Below are positions 57,117 to 64,000 of a DNA stretch of 64,000 nucleotides, in pieces (positions within the stretch are counted from its first letter, which is position 1; each line of letters opens with the position of its first letter). Under the pieces are notes generated by a model. The model searched no databases. It had not been told where the DNA came from and was given only the letters and a program-made list of their open reading frames with translations. The stretch covers positions 63,845,158 through 63,909,157 of the forward strand of contig NC_085049.1 in assembly GCF_963662255.1 (NCBI RefSeq), written 5' to 3'. This DNA comes from Cinclus cinclus. Taxonomy: Eukaryota > Chordata > Aves > Passeriformes > Cinclidae. A program made the translations under genes and the position numbers.

Positions 57117-60100
57117 CTGTTAAAAATTAGCAAAAGAGAGAATAATTTTTTTAATGCTTATTTTACTTGCTATTTTTTAAAGCCTGCTTTTCTTTACTCT
57201 TAACAACTACTGACAGAAAAATCCATTGAGTGCCTGCCTATCTGTAAACATTATTTTCCAACTTAAACATTTTATTTTGGTAGTTTTCCTTTCAAGTCAT
57301 TCTGATCACAGGATTTGCAACACTTCCACAAAAGAATGAGTGATCATGCCAAGCAAAAAAAGTCCCAAACAAATTCAACACATGCTTATCTCTCAAAGTG
57401 TGAGGCAAGGCCAGTGCTCCAGTTTTTACTCTAAAGAAGATTTGCAAGTGATATTTTATTTCTCTTCCCCTGTTCTATAAGCTGAGGGCAATAAACTGTC
57501 TCTTTTTCTCAAGCTCACCCACTTGGCTCTGGCCCAGGTGATAGAATGGAGCACTACTGCTGTCTGAAATCTCTGCTGGCAGTGCTATGCAGGGACAAGT
57601 CTCAGTAAACAATCAAAGAGATTTAGCTGCTCAAAGTCAAAAGCCAGAGGGGGAAGAGCAGAGGGAAGATCTCCTTCTAAGGATGGGCTAAGTTTCCCAG
57701 TACTAGCTTCAAAAAAGCAAAAATGGGCATGAAGAGTAGAAAGTACACTGAATTCTCCCGTATCAATGATTTTAATGAGCTTAATAAAGGGTGATGCCAT
57801 TTTGAGTATCCTCCCAAGCTTGTTTCAAGAGGCAAAGATTTGATGCTGAATCCAGGTAATCCGGGATGTTAGAGATCAGAAATGGTAAGCCAGCTAACAG
57901 GTGACTGAGAGCTGGATGACTACAGCAAGTGCTGGTGCTGCGCTGCTGAGGATGAAAGAGAGAAAGGCCTGGTTGCTGGGAAACCCAGACAACCTGCTGG
58001 AAGCATAAGGGGGCCTTCAGGCAACACACCCCAGCTGGCTCTTATCTGAGTCCCTGCACAGGCACATGCAGCCTCTGTTAAGGATGCTGAGCAAAATGGA
58101 GTGGAGAATCCTAACATGCAAAGTGGAGGAGAGGGATTTTCTTAGAAAGCAGCTTAGAGGTAGCCTGTGACTAAGTACTTTCAGCTGAGAAAGATTTCTT
58201 TTGTTAGTAATAGCAGGGACTGGAAACTATAGCAGCTCCTTTTTAAGAGCAAGACTATTAGAGGAAAGCATTAAGACAGCTATGATGGGAAAGGAACAGA
58301 CACCTCTTGCTGCAAGGCTGTGTGCTCCACTGAGGTGTTTGCACTGACTGTTAAACTGAGAACCCTGGTGCTACAGTCCAATCTGATTTCTGAACCTCCA
58401 GGGAAATGGAACACATGTACAGGAGTTGTGACAGGCATTTGCAGAGACTCTGGAAACACAGTCGAACAAGAAGCCTCAACTATATAGGGACTTCCTCAAA
58501 ACTGCAGGGAAAATGTTATTTTATGTCACCATGCAATAATTTATATTTCTGTATTTCTATCTAATATTTAAAATTTATATGTCACTGTGCAATACAGCAG
58601 TGACAGTAAAGGTGCACTGACAAACCTTTGGCCTGTGTTCCCTCGGAGGGGTGGGGGCTCCAGCCACCCTGGGGGCTGTGCTGCTCTGGCCCCTCACAGA
58701 TCAGCAGAAGGAGCAGCCTCAGCTGCATTAAGGAGGAGCTGCCTCTGGAGTGGCACCCAGCAGGTTGCACAGCAGCCCAGCACTTGGTTACTGTGTCAAG
58801 CCCCATATTAAGGATTAAGGAGAAATTGCAGATGTGCTTACCTCATCATAGTATTTCACTATGTATTTGTAGATTTCAAACAAGGCCACTTTCTCATTAA
58901 ATTCATTTTCATGTTTCTAAAACAGAGAAAAATTCTGGTCAGATACTCCTTCAAAAAAAACCCAACCTAACATGAAAGCAAATGAAATTGCTGCTTCTCA
59001 ACCATACCTTAGATTCCTGAGCTAGAAATTCTTCAACCTCTGCAGTGGTCAATGGAGGCAGATCCCTGATGGCTTTGTAGTACGCTTTCACCTCCTTCTT
59101 GTAGAGCGGAATGTCCTTAGCATAGAGAAGTTTATTTGTTGGTGCTTCCTTAAAAGAAAAAATTTGAAGCCTCGTAACTTTCCACAGCACAGATTTCCTA
59201 AGGTTCCACCTCCACACAGTTAATTGCATCTAACTGTATCTGTGTGACTCATTTTTCTTTGCTGTGGTTATACGCAAGGAACCAACGTTATGAAACAAAG
59301 ATGCAAACCAGAGGCAGGATCTCACTAATAGTGTATTGTGTTTCATGACAGTTGCCATGTAACTGTTTCTATTGACATCAGGACTGATGACCTTTTATCC
59401 CTCAGACATATTTTTCTTTCTCCCTCCTTACAGGTCACTAGACCTGAAAGATTATGAAAGCTGAACCAAAGGGACTGAGGCTGATACCCAATTTACGTTC
59501 AGGATTCAGCAGTACCGCTGAAAGGGAAGTTCCCAGTAGTGACACACCAGAGTCTTCTTAGATGCTGTCCTGGCAGAGGTTCCCCAAAATCTCTTGGTCC
59601 CTACTACTCCTTTTCCTCAGGGGTTCGAGAGCATGGAGAGCTGACTGCCAGACATGCACAGCCAAAGGGAATTTTTTTTCACCCCAGGACTTCAATAATC
59701 CAGGTCAGCACTGACCTCTCCAGGAGCTTTCAGCTCATTCGAGGAAATAAGTGCTGATGCTTGTGATAGGAGCCAAAGCCCCACCTGGAAAACTGATTTT
59801 CAGAATGTAAGTGGGGGCTGGTAATTTCCCATTCAAGTTCTGGGCAATAAATGACACAACTGTGTGTTATCTTGTCATCACTGTTCCCACTGTGTGATTA
59901 AGTAACTTAAATGTTTATTTTCTAAATAGCTAAAAGATGTTTCAAGATAAAAGCCTAAAAATCATGAAAGTAAATATGTTTTGGTAGTAAAAGGTCACAA
60001 GATGTTTACTACATTGCAAGCCTTTATCAGGTTTCAGCATCTGTTTTCAAATAGCTATCCAGAGCTGTTGTTTCAACAACACTGCACAGTGGATTTTAAG

Positions 60101-63100
60101 CACATAAACCTAACAACCTGACAACTGCTCACTCATTTTTCCATCAAGGAAGTGATGTGATTACCTTTAATTTATGATACTTCACTCCTAAAGTAAGATA
60201 AGTAAGTACATTATTTGTTATTTACCTTTAACAGATGAGGAGTTGGATTAGATTATATAGGATATTAGTCCATTTTTATATAAATTCTTTTAGGCTAATA
60301 AGTCTCTAGCCTGTTTTATTTGGTAGTATGAGCCTGAACAAAAGCTTCCTGCTATGGTCCAAAGAAAAGGAAAATACCCTGGGGAAAAATGAAGTATTTC
60401 TGATCCCCAGAGTTCTGGACACTATACTGAAGAGTTTTTGAATGTAAGATTCCTGAAGTTGTTGCTGCAGCAAATGCTTTTGCATATAAAAAGGGAGCAG
60501 CTAATATACATGAAAGGAACTGTTTCAAACTTCAGAGGTCTTTCAGTATTGTTACAGCTTCCACTAGCTTATTATATGAGTTTTCTGCACACTGGTGTGT
60601 GGCAGACAAAATCTGGACTACTTATCAAATAATGTTAATTAATGTTAATAATGTTAATAATGTTAACGTTTAAGACCTTTGTTTAAAACTACATTAAAAC
60701 CTTAAAATTTTCACCTTCTGCCACCTATTGTATAAACACACTGTGCAGAACAGCACTACAGAGAAAACAAGCAGCAGTTAGCTATAAATAAGGCATCCTA
60801 ATAGCTGTCCCTGTCTACTGGTGAATTCTTCAAAGACTCAGGAGACAGAGCAACAAGGAACGGAAACCCAGCTTAATTAGACCCCTGACAATTCTACCCC
60901 CAGTATCAGCAGATCCAGGATTTCAGTTGAGAAAGCAGTAGAAGACTGGAGGGGCAGCACTACCTTCCCCAGTGTCTGTTCTGCGAGAGAAAAGGCATCC
61001 ATGAAAGCTTGTGCGATTACAGACAAACAGCCATCTATGTGTGAAGTCTTCTTAATATCAAAGACAAACTGGGGATTCTTCAGTATGTTCACCCAGAAGC
61101 GAAGAGGAAGACTAGACAGGAGAAAGAACAAATATCTTTAAAATCAACCACTCAAGTAGCACAACTGCTTTAAAATGCTCCTTAATTGCAACTGCACTCA
61201 AGGAACAAAGCACATTCCTGGCTGCTTCTTCACACTAAAACAGGGGTCAGGGAACAAAGGCTATGGAGCAAACACATCTGTCAGGCACCCAGCTTCAAAT
61301 AATGCTCTCAATCTGCAGCTACCTCTCTCAGAGTATGAAGTCGGTTTGCAGACTGCACAGACCTGGAAGCTCTGGTGGTTTGTATTGTATTAAATCAGTA
61401 CATTAAAGTTACTGTTATCCACAAAACCAAACCAAACCACGTCTCGTTCCCAGACATGCCAAAACCTTATTCTTCTGATCACACATTCCATTTTTGCAAC
61501 TACTTTTTCAGAAAGCACATGCACCCCTGCACATATCCCGCGGGCATACCTGTTGGTTTTCCATATGTGGACCACATCAGGATCAGTAATTTTTTTGCTC
61601 TCAGCCTGGGCATCCAAAAAGTCAAAAAAGTACTTGATGGCAACAGGTGCTTTATTGTTGGGCAAACTCCAAATGCTCCTGAAGAGCTTTTCAACTACCG
61701 AATGAATTGCAACCTGAAGAGTAACAAAGTTAATATTTTGTTACTATTGCACAAGAAAAGAATAGGATATTTTATCTCAGGGTGTGTGTGCCCCAAGACA
61801 ACTACACACAAAAATTACAGTATGCCTGTAACAAACAAACATCAAGGCCATAGTTTATTGGCAAACAAAACAGTAACAAAAATGAAACTACAATACACCA
61901 CAGCAAGCTCCTTCCATAGGTCACATGTCCTGTTGCTCTGCTTACAGGAGAACCATGGTGAACTCTGATACACCACAGATGGAAAGAACCACTTGGGCTA
62001 ATAAAGACAACATCAACTCTTCAGATACTGTTGCCACTGTTGCTAAAACCATTTGGAATTTGTGACTGGAATTAGGAGGGAGGTGAGAAAATGCAGTTGA
62101 GCTAGTTTCCTAGGGCACTGGTCTTCCAGGTGCTATCTGTGACACATGCTCAACACATGTGCTCATCAACACTTCACAGCCAAGTGGCTCTGGCACTTGA
62201 TCTAATTCTAGGATAACAGCTTTGGGTGCTATAAGACACTAATATTAGAGAGAAGAACTGAAAACTGGTTATTTCTGATACAAAAGTAAAGATATTTGGC
62301 TCACTAAAGGAAGGGTTTGGTTGCTGCTGGACTCACTGACAATCACAGAGTATTCATAACTGTTCTCTTTTTCTTCACATCTGTTCTGAAGCTCAGTTCA
62401 GCCCAATCTTCTCTCAACAAGAAGGATTTAAACATATCCCCAGGGCCTTGATGAATACTGGCCAATTCATTTAATGTGGTAAACTCTGCAATTTTGTCTG
62501 TGTTCGTGTATAGCAGAGAGGGGTACAGAGAGAGAGATGGTGAGATGCAACTTCCTTCAGTGCATAGCCTATCATGAGAGGAATTTCACAGCAAAGGATA
62601 TCACAGCTCTGTTGTTCAGGGCAGTGTCCTACTTTGGAGGAGATTATTAATTTAAAGCCCTTTAAAAGGACTGTTCCTAAAAAGCCTGATCTCTTCTATA
62701 ACAGTCTTCCACCATAAGATGTTACTGGTTTACTCCAGCATTTCCTGAGGGCTCATGTGTTAGTTTTCACAGGTAATGAGAAATGGCCAGTCTTCACTCT
62801 CACTTTGGGGACTGCCCCAAATTACTTCAGATGTTATCAAGCATCTAATTAAATAATGATTGATAGATTTTTAAATGCAAGAAGCTATAATCATCATCCC
62901 TTCAGGCCTCTTGCACAGCTCTCAGTGTAGTGCACCCATTAATATTTTATGCAATATGCTGCAATATGCAGAGAGTTTTCTAACCATTTTGAGTAAGGCA
63001 GAAACAAAATGTCGTTCCCAGAGGGAGTGAGCAGGACTTACTCCTAAGCAATGCACATTGTATAAATTAGGTAGTTGTACTATAAATCCTAAGGACATTG

Positions 63101-63854
63101 CTTTTAAAAATAATCTAGTTATTTTGAATGCTTAATGTGAAACCCTAACAGATTATTTCATTTTGTGGGCAGTATCTTGTGAAACTCAGGGTTCAGAAGT
63201 TGCCTCTAAGCTGGGCAAACTCCAGAGCAGAGTGAGGAGGTTGTTGACTGAAAGCTGTCATTCCAGGAGGGTTCATTCTCACTCTATGGAACTCTGTGGT
63301 TGAACTCACTTTCCATAAGCTAAATAACATTTTTTTCTTTAACCTGAGAAATAGGTTGTGCTCATTGAGGAGATACTACATGTCATCAGACAATTTTAGA
63401 ACTATAGTATTAGAAAATCTGAAATGTGTCTGTCTTTGCAAATATGAGTTATACCCCAAAGTTAGCACAGTGATTATTACATGCTACCTTTTCTACTTTT
63501 TTTTTAACAAAAAGAAAAGTTACACACAGGAAGTCTACACAATTTCTGGTTTAATTTGTCTTTCTGTTATGTTAAACTAGCCAAGCCAACATCAGCCCTC
63601 CCCCAAAATAAAGCTTTTACAGTTTACCTTGGTTGACAGAAGTTTTGTGAGATACATTTCTTTCACTTTGAATTTTTGTTTTCCTTTGTGACCTGCTCCC
63701 TTCACATCTTTGTTTGCTTCTGAGTCTGGTAAAATCTGTCATGAATAGATTAGAGAGATTACACAGATCCAAATAGGACAAATATGAAATCTACCACTTA
63801 GCAGTGCAATGATTCAACTCACCAGATGACAGTGTTCATCTGAGTAGTCCACAT
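57012..63854 (-). CDS. PLXNC1: PLXNC1, plexin C1, last seven coding exons (GAP domain C-terminal half)
   Basis: Joining (in - strand order) 63854-63823, 63735-63628, 61713-61550, 61111-60964, 59148-59008, 58916-58842 and 57116-57012 gives 256 complete residues ending in a stop. Known of the family: plexin C1 is a semaphorin 7A receptor, and the cytoplasmic part of plexins is a split Ras/Rap GAP domain with an inserted Rho-binding domain. Seen: the second GAP part, with [62 protein letters not shown], and the C-terminal helices ending KKKCKWH. The [16 protein letters not shown] block is a plexin hallmark. Plexin C1 rather than A, B or D was chosen by remembered human C-terminal sequence and by the neighbours. 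The extracellular sema, PSI and IPT domains, the membrane span and the first GAP half lie beyond the right edge. Confidence 0.95.
57117..58841 (-). other. PLXNC1: PLXNC1 last intron
   Basis: It contains a GC-richer patch at about 58.62-58.78 kb with open frames on both strands that match nothing I know; otherwise unremarkable. Confidence 0.85.
58842..58916 (-). CDS. PLXNC1: PLXNC1 penultimate exon
   Basis: Acceptor CTGTTTTAG, donor GAG|GTAAGC; 25 codons: [20 protein letters not shown], then KYYDE. Confidence 0.94.
59008..59148 (-). CDS. PLXNC1: PLXNC1 exon
   Basis: Acceptor TTCTTTTAAG, donor AAG|GTATGG; 47 codons. It encodes [20 protein letters not shown] and [20 protein letters not shown]. 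Confidence 0.95.
59149..60963 (-). other. PLXNC1: PLXNC1 intron
   Basis: It contains a short tandem repeat of AATGTTAAT-like units at about 60629-60667. No transposon or RNA gene was recognised. Confidence 0.85.
60629..60667 (+). repeat. Short AT-rich tandem repeat
   Basis: Four imperfect copies of TAATGTTAA in a PLXNC1 intron. Confidence 0.75.
60964..61111 (-). CDS. PLXNC1: PLXNC1 exon
   Basis: Acceptor CCTGTCTAG, donor AAG|GTAGTG; 148 bases. It encodes [20 protein letters not shown], the most conserved plexin GAP block, then [20 protein letters not shown]. Confidence 0.95.
61112..61549 (-). other. PLXNC1: PLXNC1 intron
   Basis: A 438-base intron with nothing notable. Confidence 0.9.
61550..61713 (-). 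CDS. PLXNC1: PLXNC1 exon
   Basis: Acceptor CTCTTCAG, donor ACAG|GTATGC; 54 codons plus two bases. It encodes [20 protein letters not shown] and [20 protein letters not shown]. Confidence 0.95.
61714..63627 (-). other. PLXNC1: PLXNC1 intron
   Basis: A 1.9 kb intron; no element recognised. Confidence 0.85.
63628..63735 (-). CDS. PLXNC1: PLXNC1 exon
   Basis: Acceptor ATGACAG, donor AAG|GTAAAC; 36 codons. It carries a basic stretch ([20 protein letters not shown]) leading into the second GAP half. Confidence 0.92.
63823..63854 (-). CDS. PLXNC1: PLXNC1 small internal exon
   Basis: A 32-base exon on the - strand: acceptor TTGTTTAG, donor CTG|GTGAGT. It encodes (D)[10 protein letters not shown], read with the first base from the preceding exon outside the window. 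Both splice sites and human similarity support it despite its size. Confidence 0.88.
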
Positions 63855-64000
63855 CTAAACAACAAAAGCAGAGAGCAAACAGCCATTAATGAAACAGCTA
63901 CAAGCTTGTGAGTTCTGCTGGGCTCTGGGCCATGCAGCAGGGTGCATTCAGGATGCCAAGCAAGCAGTCAGTGTCTTCTTTCCTGCCTGCAGTGTGGGGG

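Noticed and set aside
61375..61968. 197-codon open frame on the + strand
   Set aside because: It lies opposite a clear PLXNC1 exon (61550-61713) and its introns, has no recognisable family, and is best explained as an antisense shadow.
1..64000. CRISPR arrays, operons, prophage or bacterial systems
   Set aside because: No spaced repeats, ribosome-binding sites or dense ORFs were seen. All real coding sequence is spliced and vertebrate.

Overview
This is a 64 kb piece of an animal nuclear genome, almost certainly a bird. It carries spliced vertebrate genes with GT-AG introns, CpG-poor AT-rich introns, three CR1 LINE fragments of avian type (one with the octamer-like TTCTGTGA 3' end), and a decayed avian-type LTR. 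The introns are compact: all CEP83 coding exons fit in about 18 kb. No bacterial or viral genes, rRNA, tRNA or CRISPR were seen. The species cannot be told from the sequence alone.

Layout. (1) Positions 1-22.6 kb are the 3' part of TMCC3 on the + strand: a long upstream intron, three coding exons (12391-13289, 14754-14889, 17233-17535), and a 3' UTR of about 5 kb ending at a polyadenylation signal at 22592. (2) Positions 22.6-28.0 kb are intergenic and contain a 5'-truncated CR1. (3) Positions 28.05-51.5 kb are CEP83 (CCDC41) on the + strand: a CpG-island promoter with a probable noncoding first exon, then 15 coding exons from 33891 to 51475 giving a 716-residue coiled-coil protein. (4) Positions 51.5-53.9 kb are the gap between converging genes, holding a CR1 reverse-transcriptase fragment and an ERV LTR remnant. 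(5) Positions 53.9-64 kb are the 3' end of PLXNC1 on the - strand: a 3' UTR of about 3.1 kb and the last seven coding exons, which encode the C-terminal half of the plexin GAP domain. The gene continues beyond the window.

The order and orientation (TMCC3> CEP83> <PLXNC1) match, as I recall it, human 12q22, so this is a conserved vertebrate block rather than an accessory region. The three genes are not a pathway. TMCC3 is an ER-membrane protein, CEP83 a centriolar distal-appendage protein needed for ciliogenesis, and PLXNC1 a semaphorin receptor.

No new biological system was found. The points worth checking are small. They are a GC-AG intron in CEP83, a duplicated branch-point and pyrimidine-tract segment before a CEP83 exon, two possible upstream ORFs, a C-terminal extension of CEP83 relative to human, a G-rich imperfect repeat in the promoter island, and Pumilio-type sites in the TMCC3 3' UTR. 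All exon boundaries were placed by hand from splice consensus, reading-frame continuity and remembered human homologues.
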